NCBI GenBank assembly: GCA_028278625.1
Contig: JANQDY010000124.1
Span: forward strand, 1-60,707
Direction: 5' to 3'
DNA length: 60,707 nt
Source of the DNA: Thermodesulfobacteriota bacterium
Lineage (GTDB): Bacteria > Desulfobacterota > DSM-4660 > Desulfatiglandales > Desulfatiglandaceae
Below, piece after piece: positions 54,079-60,707 of this stretch. Below the pieces are notes generated by a model, which saw nothing but the letters and a program-made list of their open reading frames with translations, was not told where the DNA came from and did not search any database. The first letter of the stretch is position 1, and every line of letters begins with the position of its first letter. Both the position numbers and the translations under genes were made by a program.

Positions 54079-54630
54079 ATGGACATAACAGTAACATTCA
54101 GGCATACGGATCCCATCGAAAGCTTAAAGAGCTATGCGGAAGAGAAGATTTCAAAGATCAAAAAATATATTGATGCGCCTTCGGAAGCGCACATTGTCCT
54201 AAGCGTGGAGAAATTCAGGCACATTGCCGATGTGACCCTCAGCATGAACGGAACCCGTATCAAAGCGGTTGAAGAGACGGGTGATATGTATTCGGCCATC
54301 GATCAGGTGATGGATAAGGTGGAAAACCAAGTCAAAAAGCGTCTCAGCAAAATTCGGCGACACCGCGGCGACAGTGTAAAGGCTGAGGAAAACGAGCTGG
54401 ATGCGGTATTGGACGAAGAAATGGCTGAATCCGCCGAATTGTCACCGGACGATTTTGTGATCGATGTGGAGAAAATGGTCGCAAAGCCAATGGATCCTGA
54501 GGAAGCAGCGATGCAACTAAAACTGATGGAACAGGAATTCCTGGTGTTCCGCAACGCGAAATCGAGAGAGATTAACGTCATTTACAAAAAAGGCGAAGAA
54601 AGCTTTCGTTTGATTGAGCCCGCAGGCTGA
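54079..54630 (+). CDS. hpf: Ribosome hibernation-promoting factor, long form
   Basis: A 183-residue protein. The N-terminal RaiA/HPF domain (about 1-100: VTFRHTDPIESLKSYAEEKI, and DMYSAIDQVMDKVENQVKKR) binds the 30S decoding site. An acidic linker joins it to a C-terminal dimerisation domain (LVFRNAKSREINVIYKKGEE). The long form can pair two ribosomes into 100S particles. GGAGGAG precedes the ATG. The rpoN-hpf-ptsN order is conserved in Proteobacteria. Confidence 0.95.
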   Translation: MDITVTFRHTDPIESLKSYAEEKISKIKKYIDAPSEAHIVLSVEKFRHIADVTLSMNGTRIKAVEETGDMYSAIDQVMDKVENQVKKRLSKIRRHRGDSVKAEENELDAVLDEEMAESAELSPDDFVIDVEKMVAKPMDPEEAAMQLKLMEQEFLVFRNAKSREINVIYKKGEESFRLIEPAG

Positions 54631-54672
54631 TGGGATTCGCTTTTTTTGTTGGTATATTTTTCTGGTTATAAC

Positions 54673-55134
54673 ATGAGACTTTCTGAAATCCTGGCCATAG
54701 AGAACGTAATTCCGGAACTCAAAGCCAAAGACAAAAGAGGCGTGTTGGCAGAGCTCGCCGAAGCAATTGCAGGCTATGATACCAGCATCGACAAAGGGAC
54801 CCTTGTAAGAGTGTTGATTGAACGGGAACATCTGGGCAGCACGGGAATTGGTGACGGCGTCGCTATACCCCATGGAAAGCTGAGTTCGGTCAAAAAGCCC
54901 ATTGTCTCCTTTGGCAGAAGCAAAAAAGGGCTTGATTTTGACTCCATGGACGGTCAGCCGGCTTACCTCTTTTTTCTTCTGCTGGCCCCTGAAAACTCCT
55001 CAGGTGTTCATCTGCAGGTTTTGACGAAGATTGCAAGGATTCTAAAAAGCAGCGCTTTTAGAAAAACCTTGATGGAGGTCCAATCCCGAGAAGAGATTTA
55101 CCAGACAATCATTCAAACAGACGGAGATGCCTGA
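54673..55134 (+). CDS. ptsN: PTS IIA-like nitrogen-regulatory protein
   Basis: A 153-residue EIIA(Ntr) domain protein, phosphorylated on His67 in GDGVAIPHGKLS. ATG 54673 gives the usual family start (MRLSEILAIENVIPEL); its ribosome site is weak. It takes phosphate from EI(Ntr)/NPr and regulates nitrogen, potassium and envelope functions by contact, rather than by transporting sugar. It lies 42 bases after hpf and 40 before the next IIA gene. Confidence 0.94.
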   Translation: MRLSEILAIENVIPELKAKDKRGVLAELAEAIAGYDTSIDKGTLVRVLIEREHLGSTGIGDGVAIPHGKLSSVKKPIVSFGRSKKGLDFDSMDGQPAYLFFLLLAPENSSGVHLQVLTKIARILKSSAFRKTLMEVQSREEIYQTIIQTDGDA

Positions 55135-55174
55135 AATCCTTTCATTCAGGAAGCGGTGAAGGGCATAGGTAACC

Positions 55175-55576
55175 ATGGTTGGATTATTGATCATTTCGCA
55201 TTGTAACTTGGGCCGGGAATTCCTGAATGCGGCGGAACTGATTGTGGGAAAACTGGAAGCTGCCGAGGCCATTGCCGTTACCCAGACAACTGAAAGTCAG
55301 GAAATTTTAGAGGACATATCTAACAAGATCAAATCCCTTGACACGGGCCAGGGAGTCCTTGTGTTGACCGATATGTTTGGCGGCACTCCCTCAAACCTGA
55401 GTCTCTCATTCCTGGAGGATGAGATGCTTGAGGTGCTGACCGGCGTCAATCTTCCCATGGTAATGGCCGTCGCCAAAGACCGGGATCGCCTGGGCCTGAG
55501 GGAACTGGGCGAGCGGGCTGAGCAGGCGGGAAAACGAAGCATCGCCCTTGCCGGAAAACTGTTGAAATCGAGCTGA
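55175..55576 (+). CDS. PTS mannose-type EIIA domain protein
   Basis: A 133-residue EIIA(Man) protein with the phospho-accepting His9 in LLIISHCNLG and the following DMFGGTPSNLSL motif. No EIIB, EIIC or EIID genes are present nearby, so a regulatory rather than transport role is likely, as known for such lone EIIA genes next to rpoN in Desulfobacterota. In many Proteobacteria hprK and rapZ sit between ptsN and this gene; here they are absent. Confidence 0.9.
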   Translation: MVGLLIISHCNLGREFLNAAELIVGKLEAAEAIAVTQTTESQEILEDISNKIKSLDTGQGVLVLTDMFGGTPSNLSLSFLEDEMLEVLTGVNLPMVMAVAKDRDRLGLRELGERAEQAGKRSIALAGKLLKSS

Positions 55577-55651
55577 TTGCATGGGTTGTCCGGTAGGTGC
55601 TCATATTTTTTTTACATCTAAACATCTATGCATTGAACAAGGAGGAAGAGA

Positions 55652-56650
55652 ATGGGTTTAAAGGTGGCTGTTAACGGTTTCGGCCGCATCGGAAGGATGG
55701 TTTTCAGGGCTGGTTTCAATAATCCGGAAATTGAATTTGTTGGCATTAATGATCTGACGGACACAAAGACGCTGGCCCATTTGCTGAAATATGATTCCGT
55801 CCACGGAGCATTTGGGGAAGAAGTTTCCCATACGGAACGTTCGGTGATTATCAATGGAAAAGAAATCGGAATTTTCTCCGAGAGAGATCCCGCGAATCTC
55901 CCCTGGGGGGAACTGGGCGTTCAAACGGTCTTTGAGTGTACCGGGCTTTTCAGGGATCGGGAAAGTGCTTCCGGACATCTGGATGCAGGGGCTGAGAAAG
56001 TGATTATTTCAGCGCCCGCCAAATCTCCCGACATCACTGTTGTGATGGGGGTAAATGAGCAGGAATATGAACCCGATTCCCACCATGTGGTTTCAAACGC
56101 CTCCTGCACCACCAACTGTCTTGCCCCTGTGTGCAAGGTTCTGCTGGACCATTTCGGCATTGAAAAGGGTCTTATGACCACAACCCATGCCTACACCGGC
56201 GATCAAAGGCTGTTGGACTTCCCCCACAAGGATTTGAGGCGGGCCCGGGCCGCGGCCCTTTCCATGATCCCCACGACCACGGGAGCGGCCAAGGCGGTCT
56301 CCCTCGTTCTGCCGCAGTTGGAGGGCAAATTGAACGGTATGGCCATCCGGGTTCCCACCCCCAATGTTTCGGTGGTTGATCTCGTGGTGCAGTTGACAAA
56401 AACCGCCACAGCCGATGACGTCAATCAGGCCATGGAGACCGCTTCAAAAGGCGCTCTCAAGGGTATCCTCGCTTTTTCCCATGAGCCCCTGGTTTCCATT
56501 GATTTCAATGGCGCCGCCGTTTCATCGACGGTGGACGGGCCGTCAACCATGGTGATCGGTGATATGCTCAAGATTCTGTCTTGGTACGATAACGAATTCG
56601 GGTATTCCAGTCGGATGATTGATCTTGCGTTGTACATGGCCGGTCGGTAG
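55652..56650 (+). CDS. gap: Glyceraldehyde-3-phosphate dehydrogenase, type I
   Basis: A 332-residue classical GAPDH, making 1,3-bisphosphoglycerate from glyceraldehyde-3-phosphate, phosphate and NAD. NAD-binding start NGFGRIGRMVFR, catalytic Cys152 in ASCTTNCLAP, His in TTTHAYTGDQ, and the C-terminal WYDNEFGYSSRM are all canonical. AAGGAGG lies six bases before the ATG. It is the second GAPDH-superfamily gene in the window and the normal one. tpiA follows directly with no pgk between them. Confidence 0.98.
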   Translation: MGLKVAVNGFGRIGRMVFRAGFNNPEIEFVGINDLTDTKTLAHLLKYDSVHGAFGEEVSHTERSVIINGKEIGIFSERDPANLPWGELGVQTVFECTGLFRDRESASGHLDAGAEKVIISAPAKSPDITVVMGVNEQEYEPDSHHVVSNASCTTNCLAPVCKVLLDHFGIEKGLMTTTHAYTGDQRLLDFPHKDLRRARAAALSMIPTTTGAAKAVSLVLPQLEGKLNGMAIRVPTPNVSVVDLVVQLTKTATADDVNQAMETASKGALKGILAFSHEPLVSIDFNGAAVSSTVDGPSTMVIGDMLKILSWYDNEFGYSSRMIDLALYMAGR

Positions 56651-56706
56651 CAGACAGACCTCATCATATAGACGGTTTTTGAAATTTCAGGGAAGGATAT
56701 GGAGTA

Positions 56707-57477
56707 ATGCTTGAAAGAACACCGATGATCGCCGGAAACTGGAAGATGAATCTGAGCCTGGATGAGGCCGCAGCACTTGCGAAAAGCGTTGGTTCGGGAT
56801 CTGCTGATGTGTCAGGGGTTGAAGTTCTCGTGGCCCCGCCTTTTACGCACCTGGCGGTCGTCAGAAATGCCATTGATCAATCCAGGGTCTTTCTCGGTGC
56901 CCAGAATATGCACTGGGAAATGAGCGGTGCCTACACGGGAGAGGTCTCGGGAAGAATGCTTCAGCAGTCCGGTTGCACCCATGTTATATTGGGCCACTCT
57001 GAAAGACGGACCCTTTTTAATGAAACCAACGAGGTGGTAAACCTAAAGGTCAAAGCCGCTTCATTCCTGGGGCTGATCCCCATTGTGTGTATCGGGGAAA
57101 CCCTGGAAGAGAGAGAGGCGGGACGGACATTTGACGTCATCAGGGAACAGCTGGATTTGTCCTTGGATAATTTCAAGGCGGACCAGAGGATGCCGACCAC
57201 GACGATTCTGGCCTACGAACCGATTTGGGCCATCGGCACCGGAAAGACGGCATCCCCTGATCAGGCTGAGGAGGTGCATCAATTCATCCGCCAGTGGATT
57301 GAAGAGGTTTTCAATACGGGTACCGCTTCCCAGGTGAGAATCCTATACGGTGGAAGCGTAAAACCGGACAATGTTAAAGATCTTATGGCAGAACCGGACA
57401 TTGACGGCGCCCTGGTGGGCGGCGCAAGTTTGAAAAGCGCCTCTTTCATTGATCTCGTCCGCTACCGGGAGGGTTAA
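56707..57477 (+). CDS. tpiA: Triosephosphate isomerase
   Basis: A 256-residue TIM barrel interconverting dihydroxyacetone phosphate and glyceraldehyde-3-phosphate. AGNWKMNL holds the active-site Asn and Lys, ILGHSERR the catalytic His, LAYEPIWAIGTGK the catalytic Glu and loop 6, and ILYGGSVKPDN the phosphate site. Length normal. It follows gap after 56 bases and is followed by secG, an order frequent in Proteobacteria. Confidence 0.98.
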   Translation: MLERTPMIAGNWKMNLSLDEAAALAKSVGSGSADVSGVEVLVAPPFTHLAVVRNAIDQSRVFLGAQNMHWEMSGAYTGEVSGRMLQQSGCTHVILGHSERRTLFNETNEVVNLKVKAASFLGLIPIVCIGETLEEREAGRTFDVIREQLDLSLDNFKADQRMPTTTILAYEPIWAIGTGKTASPDQAEEVHQFIRQWIEEVFNTGTASQVRILYGGSVKPDNVKDLMAEPDIDGALVGGASLKSASFIDLVRYREG

Positions 57478-57573
57478 AGGCAAGTTTTTTGTTGCAAAAA
57501 TAAATATAATGATTTATATCTCCACGATTAATCGTTTCAGCAAGAAAAATAATCTTATGAAAGAGAGCTTTGG

Positions 57574-57903
57574 ATGTTTCCTGTTTTGATTGTATTGCAT
57601 GTCTGCGTTTGCCTGGCGCTTATTTTGATCGTTCTTCTTCAGAAAGGAAAAGGTGCCGGGATGGGCGCGGCTTTCGGAGGATCAAGCCAGACGGTCTTCG
57701 GGAGTACGGGCGCCACTTCATTGTTGCATAAAATGACCACTGCCGTTGCGATCATCTTTATGTTGACATCCCTGGGGCTGTCCTTTTTCCTCGGCAAGGG
57801 GGGCAATACCTCAATCATGCAAGACGTCCATCCGGTCGAGCAGACTTCCGAAGCCCCCGGCCCAGCGCAACCCGCAGCCGGCAGCACACAGGAAAAACAA
57901 TAA
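57574..57903 (+). CDS. secG: Preprotein translocase subunit SecG
   Basis: A 109-residue inner-membrane protein with two spans: LIVLHVCVCLALILIVLLQ, and MTTAVAIIFMLTSLGLSFFL. Between them is the family motif QKGKGAGMGAAFGGSSQTVFG (split here by a Gly-rich loop). The C-terminal tail is soluble and rich in Pro, Gln and Ala. It assists SecYEG in protein export. The tRNA-Leu gene starts only 13 bases after its stop. Confidence 0.94.
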   Translation: MFPVLIVLHVCVCLALILIVLLQKGKGAGMGAAFGGSSQTVFGSTGATSLLHKMTTAVAIIFMLTSLGLSFFLGKGGNTSIMQDVHPVEQTSEAPGPAQPAAGSTQEKQ

Positions 57904-57916
57904 TTCGTTTTTTTGT

Positions 57917-58003
57917 GCCGAAGTGGTGGAACCTGGTAGACACGCTATCTTGAGGGGGTAGTGGGCTACGCCCGTGGGGGTTCAAGTCCCCCCTTCGGCA
58001 CCA
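57917..58003 (+). tRNA. tRNA-Leu (anticodon GAG)
   Basis: 87 bases with a seven-pair acceptor stem GCCGAAG/CTTCGGC (57917-57923 with 57993-57999), discriminator A and encoded CCA (58001-58003). The anticodon stem CTATC/GGTAG encloses TTGAGGG, giving anticodon GAG. A long variable arm, as in leucine tRNAs, and a T-loop with GTTCAAGTC are present. The same neighbour pair, secG followed by tRNA-Leu(GAG), is found in Escherichia coli (secG-leuU). Its 3' end appears to be the integration site of the element to the right. Confidence 0.95.
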
Positions 58004-58014
58004 TCGATTAGAAC

Positions 58015-58042
58015 AAGCCGTAATCTTAAGAGGTTACGGCTT
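58015..58042. terminator. Rho-independent terminator after tRNA-Leu
   Basis: Perfect nine-base stem AAGCCGTAA (58015-58023) and TTACGGCTT (58034-58042) around a ten-base loop, followed by TTCTATTTTC. It would end the secG-tRNA transcript. The opposite strand also reads into it, and the integrase stop codon lies in the loop, so it may serve both directions. Confidence 0.75.
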
Positions 58043-59213
58043 TTCTATTTTCTGGGGTGCGGATAGGGTGCGGATTGTTGGCGGTTTTTGTTTGGTTATC
58101 CAGCCTGTTTACGCCGGCATTTCTTGCGGATGGGATCCACTTTCCGTAGATGTTAACCGTTGTCTGGATATCGGAATGGCCCAGCATTTCCATGACGTAA
58201 ACCGGGCTTTCCCCGGCGCTCAAGAGCTGTGAAGCAAAACTGTGACGTAGGGCATGCAGTTTGATTTCCCTCAGTCCGGCTTTGGCCAATATGCGCTTGA
58301 AGACCCTCCTGATATAGTTTTGCTCGATCACTTTTCCGTTTCTGTGAAATACCAATTCCGGCAGCTCCCCCATGCCGTTCTTTAAGGCCTGTTTCCTTTC
58401 CTGGATCTCATGCTTTTTCAGAACGGTTTTCAAATCGGTGGACATGTCCACTTTCCTGGTTTTTCCATTCTTGGGTTTGGTGAACCGTCCCCGGCGGTAA
58501 GATCGTTTGACCCATATGAATGGCCGATCATGGATGGCGCCGCCGATGATAACCCTGTGGGAAAAGTCCAGGTCACCCCATCTAATGGCCAGAAGTTCCC
58601 CCAGTCGCATTCCGGTGCGGGCGGCCATGAAAAAGAAGGGGTAGAAGGCTTCAAACTCTTTCCGGCATGTCTCGAGGAAGAGGCTTATGTCCATTTCATT
58701 CAAGGGGTCAACCTTTTCGGATCTGTCCCTTTTCATTTTCAGCCGCTTGGTGATTCCCCTTGCCGGATTGTTCGTTACAAGTTCGTCATCGATGGCGTAA
58801 TTGAAAACGCCGCTGAGAATGTCACGGAAAACAAAGGGCTTGAATTTTTCTGATTTCTTTACAATGAAGTCCCGCACGTCGCCCCTGCTGATTTCATTGA
58901 GCGGCTTTTTTCCGAATACAGGCTTGATATGGTCTCTCAGGACCTGGTGGTAGCGTTCATATGTTGAATACCGCCTGTTCATCTTGATAAATGCCAGGTA
59001 CTTTTCCGAATATTCGCCGAACATTGGAACCTGCTTCTTCTCCTTCAGTACTCCAAGGTCTCCCAGTACCAGGCGTGCCTCAATCTCTTTGGCCACATCC
59101 CTGGCTTTTTCTTCGTTTCTTCCGACTTTTTTCGAAATTCGTTTACCGTGGTGATTGATGAAAATCCACCATTCACCTGATCCTTTTGGCTTTTCTCGAA
59201 CTCTTACACCCAT
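58026..59213 (-). CDS. Tyrosine site-specific recombinase (phage-type integrase)
   Basis: A 395-residue integrase. An N-terminal arm-binding segment (GEWWIFINHHGKRISKKVG) and a SAM-like core-binding domain (about 70-165) precede the catalytic domain. Catalytic residues seen are Arg in GMRLGELLAIRW, His and Arg in HALRHSFA, His in MLGHSDIQ and the nucleophile Tyr in TTVNIYGK. ATG 59213 has GGAGG five bases upstream; an in-frame GTG at 59225 is possible. It ends 23 bases from the tRNA, as expected for an integrase next to its own attachment site. Confidence 0.95.
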   Translation of the reverse strand: MGVRVREKPKGSGEWWIFINHHGKRISKKVGRNEEKARDVAKEIEARLVLGDLGVLKEKKQVPMFGEYSEKYLAFIKMNRRYSTYERYHQVLRDHIKPVFGKKPLNEISRGDVRDFIVKKSEKFKPFVFRDILSGVFNYAIDDELVTNNPARGITKRLKMKRDRSEKVDPLNEMDISLFLETCRKEFEAFYPFFFMAARTGMRLGELLAIRWGDLDFSHRVIIGGAIHDRPFIWVKRSYRRGRFTKPKNGKTRKVDMSTDLKTVLKKHEIQERKQALKNGMGELPELVFHRNGKVIEQNYIRRVFKRILAKAGLREIKLHALRHSFASQLLSAGESPVYVMEMLGHSDIQTTVNIYGKWIPSARNAGVNRLDNQTKTANNPHPIRTPENRKAVTS

Positions 59214-59314
59214 AAGCCCCTCCACTTTCTCCCTGTTGGTTGAAGCTCAGGAAGCCGGGCAGGGTCCCCGGTGTTCGCTTCGTCAAGCTATCCTGAGCAT
59301 GATATCCCATGTCT

Positions 59315-59920
59315 CTAATCCAATCCCCTGGATTTAATGAATGAATGCAGCGCTGTCCTGGAGACCCCCAGGATCTTTGAAATCGCCGTCTTGTTCACAC
59401 CCTTGGCGAGTAGGTCTTTGATCTCTTCTTCTTTGCCATCCATTTTGGATTTTCCCAATGTGCCCTTGGGCCTTCCGAGCAACTTCCCTTTAGCCCGGGC
59501 GGCCGCCAGGCCGGCTTTGGTCCGTTCACTGATAAGATCCCGTTCTATTTCGGCGAAAAGTCCAAACATGGTTACCATGACTTTCGTTTGGATGTCGGAT
59601 TTCCCATTTATGGTCATGCCCTGCTTTACGGCGATGAATTTGACCTTCCTCTTTATGAGTGTGTCAACAATCTGGATGATCTGTCCCAGGCTTCTACCCA
59701 GGCGGGACAATTCCGAAACGATAAGGGCGTCTCCTTCCTGAAGTGTTTCAAGGAGGCTGTCAATCTGTCTGGCCTGGGTCGTTTTTCTGGAAGAGACCTG
59801 AAGCTCCATGAAGTCATCGATTTTCAGTTCCTTTTTCCGGGCATATTCCAGGATCTCGATTTTCTGGTTCTTGAGCTCTTGTTTGTCGGTGCTGACTCTC
59901 AAATAGGCGATCGTTTTCAT
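59315..59920 (-). CDS. Serine recombinase (resolvase/invertase)
   Basis: A 201-residue small serine recombinase. The nucleophile is Ser10 in IAYLRVSTDKQE. Further motifs are ALIVSELSRLGRS with the active-site arginines, and the E-helix region FGLFAEIERDLISERTKAGL. A C-terminal helix-turn-helix (GVNKTAISKILGVSRTALHS) binds DNA. GGAGGG lies seven bases before the ATG. It could resolve replicon multimers, invert a segment, or be a relic of a Tn3-like transposon. Inverted repeats upstream (59936-60040) are candidate binding sites. Confidence 0.95.
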   Translation of the reverse strand: MKTIAYLRVSTDKQELKNQKIEILEYARKKELKIDDFMELQVSSRKTTQARQIDSLLETLQEGDALIVSELSRLGRSLGQIIQIVDTLIKRKVKFIAVKQGMTINGKSDIQTKVMVTMFGLFAEIERDLISERTKAGLAAARAKGKLLGRPKGTLGKSKMDGKEEEIKDLLAKGVNKTAISKILGVSRTALHSFIKSRGLD

Positions 59921-59935
59921 TTAAAACCCTCCCGC

Positions 59936-60040
59936 GTCTATTAAAACCATGTTTTGAATTATTTCTTACACTATACGCCTATAGAAGTCAAGTGTATTGA
60001 TGGTTAAAAAGCGTCTATTTTCACGTTCGTTTTAATAGAC
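59936..60040. repeat. Inverted repeats upstream of the serine recombinase (candidate res/operator site)
   Basis: A 12-base arm GTCTATTAAAAC (59936-59947) is perfectly inverted at 60029-60040. Between them are shorter symmetric pairs: CTATA-CGCC-TATAG (59971-59984) and TACACT/AGTGTA (59967-59972 with 59991-59996). A partial third copy, GCGTCTATTTT, is at 60011. Serine recombinases act on such clustered inverted sites next to their genes. Confidence 0.6.
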
Positions 60041-60082
60041 ACTAAGGCACGAATTAGCTGCCCTGCTGGCACAGTTTTAAGA

Positions 60083-60568
60083 TCAAGATCCAGATGACAC
60101 AAGTTTAACATTCGGTTTGGTTTCCTTTTTGGTAACATGGGAGCCGATCAACGCCTTCATCTTTTCCGGATTCTTCAACCCAAAGGCATGTTCACCTTCC
60201 AGGAATTTTTTAAGATCCTTGGTGGCCTTCCATCCTTCTTCTTTCTTGAAGAACCGCTCAAAAAGAGAGCCCAGCTCCTGTTTGATTTCAAAAATACGGT
60301 CATCGCAAACGAGGTTTTCCCTGAAGGTGACGGAAGCGCTCCCGCTGATCCCTTTCAATTTGGTGGTTGTGGCAAGACCCCGCCGTGATCTGGCAAGGGC
60401 TGTCAACTGAGCCTTAATAGCTTCCAATCTGCCGTTCAGATCCGCTATTCTTCCAGACAAGGTCAATCCCTTTCGGATGAGTTTTTCTATTTCAACCTCC
60501 TCCGCAGGCAAATCATATTTTTTTCCTTGAACCTGAGTTCGTTTCAAAGACGATCTTTTTGCCATCAT
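60083..60568 (-). CDS. Coiled-coil protein of the integrated element, unknown
   Basis: A 161-residue basic protein. AAGGAG lies five bases before ATG 60568 (eight before a second ATG at 60565). Residues about 25-70 form a predicted coiled coil (EVEIEKLIRKGLTLSGRIAD, LNGRLEAIKAQLTALARS). The C-terminal half has KATKDLKKFLEGEHAFGLKN. The layout is reminiscent of phage Gam-like or other small DNA-associated proteins, but no family can be stated. It lies upstream of the recombinase, probably separately transcribed. Confidence 0.6.
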   Translation of the reverse strand: MMAKRSSLKRTQVQGKKYDLPAEEVEIEKLIRKGLTLSGRIADLNGRLEAIKAQLTALARSRRGLATTTKLKGISGSASVTFRENLVCDDRIFEIKQELGSLFERFFKKEEGWKATKDLKKFLEGEHAFGLKNPEKMKALIGSHVTKKETKPNVKLVSSGS

Positions 60569-60613
60569 GTTGCTCCTTATGAAAATTGAATTAAAAACTG
60601 TAGTTTACTGCGT

Positions 60614-60705
60614 ATTCCGGGCCATTCCGTCCAGGCATTCCGATTTAAATCGTCCACCCATTCCGATTGATTCCGTCCACTGATTCCGATTTAAACCGTC
60701 CACCG
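60614..60705. repeat. Four tandem 23-bp repeats, IS21-like terminal array
   Basis: Units start at 60614, 60637, 60660 and 60683, exactly 23 bases apart. Each begins ATTCCG and most contain CGTCCA near the end; the fourth reads ATTCCGATTTAAACCGTCCA and continues CCG. IS21-family elements carry multiple short terminal repeats of this appearance to which the transposase binds. The body of the element (istA and istB) would lie to the right, outside the window. The family assignment is from memory of typical ends. Confidence 0.7.
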
Positions 60706-60707
60706 AT

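Larger units (their letters stand above)
58000..60707. mobile_element. Left end of an element integrated at tRNA-Leu
   Basis: From the 3' end of the tRNA the content changes to a tyrosine integrase pointing at the tRNA, a serine recombinase, a small coiled-coil protein and IS21-like repeats, all on the minus strand. This is the standard picture of an integrative element or prophage seen from its attL side. The far end is beyond the window, so the att repeat cannot be confirmed here. Confidence 0.75.

Noticed and set aside
57505..57510. TATAAT upstream of secG as a promoter
   Set aside because: No -35-like hexamer at suitable distance in this AT-rich gap.

Overview
The window reads as chromosome of a Gram-negative, anaerobe-like member of the Desulfobacterota (formerly Deltaproteobacteria). 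This is an inference from gene content: Kdo and lipopolysaccharide export genes (kdsA, kdsC, lptC, lptA, lptB) joined to rpoN; an anaerobic-type homocysteine biosynthesis protein; a giant double-domain activase of the 2-hydroxyacyl-CoA dehydratase kind; and a PocR-domain histidine kinase of a type common in sulfate reducers. No 16S rRNA is present to confirm it.

Layout. (1) 1-5500 is accessory: a small cysteine protein, a lipoprotein lipase-like hydrolase, a 46-bp perfect palindrome, a HAD phosphatase, a mandelate-racemase gene that has lost its middle in frame, and a lipoprotein GH19 chitinase. (2) 5778-12886: adenine deaminase, a lone receiver protein, an RND efflux pair and a convergent cyclophilin. 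(3) 13132-20107: an unusual PPDK-like protein lacking the PEP-binding barrel, a divergent GAPDH paralogue and a membrane-anchored dynamin-like GTPase, apparently one operon. (4) 20670-33053: polA, a radical SAM protein, the activase and its dehydratase-like partner, RNase G, an M48 peptidase with TPRs and a DHDPS-family aldolase, nearly all close-packed.

(5) 33054-44506 is the most unusual part. An apparent operon on the minus strand encodes a radical SAM protein with extra C-terminal cysteines, a complete Opp/Dpp-type peptide ABC transporter, several very small proteins, and a 1028-residue AAA+ protein that resembles sigma-54 activators but lacks the GAFTGA loop and any DNA-binding domain. 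The block is bounded by two 112-bp direct repeats (105/112 identical, no gaps) of the 3' end of the aldolase gene, so it looks like an inserted island. I propose it as a candidate uncharacterised peptide-maturation and peptide-uptake system; the function is inference.

(6) 44578-57903: a PIN toxin-antitoxin pair, a hybrid histidine kinase, a convergent homocysteine-biosynthesis gene, then a long co-oriented core block kdsA-kdsC-lptC-lptA-lptB-rpoN-hpf-ptsN-EIIA(Man)-gap-tpiA-secG. (7) 57917-60707: tRNA-Leu(GAG) next to secG, then a tyrosine integrase pointing at the tRNA, a serine recombinase with inverted repeats upstream, a coiled-coil protein, and four exact 23-bp-period repeats like the ends of IS21-family elements. 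This is the left end of an integrated element whose other end lies outside the window.
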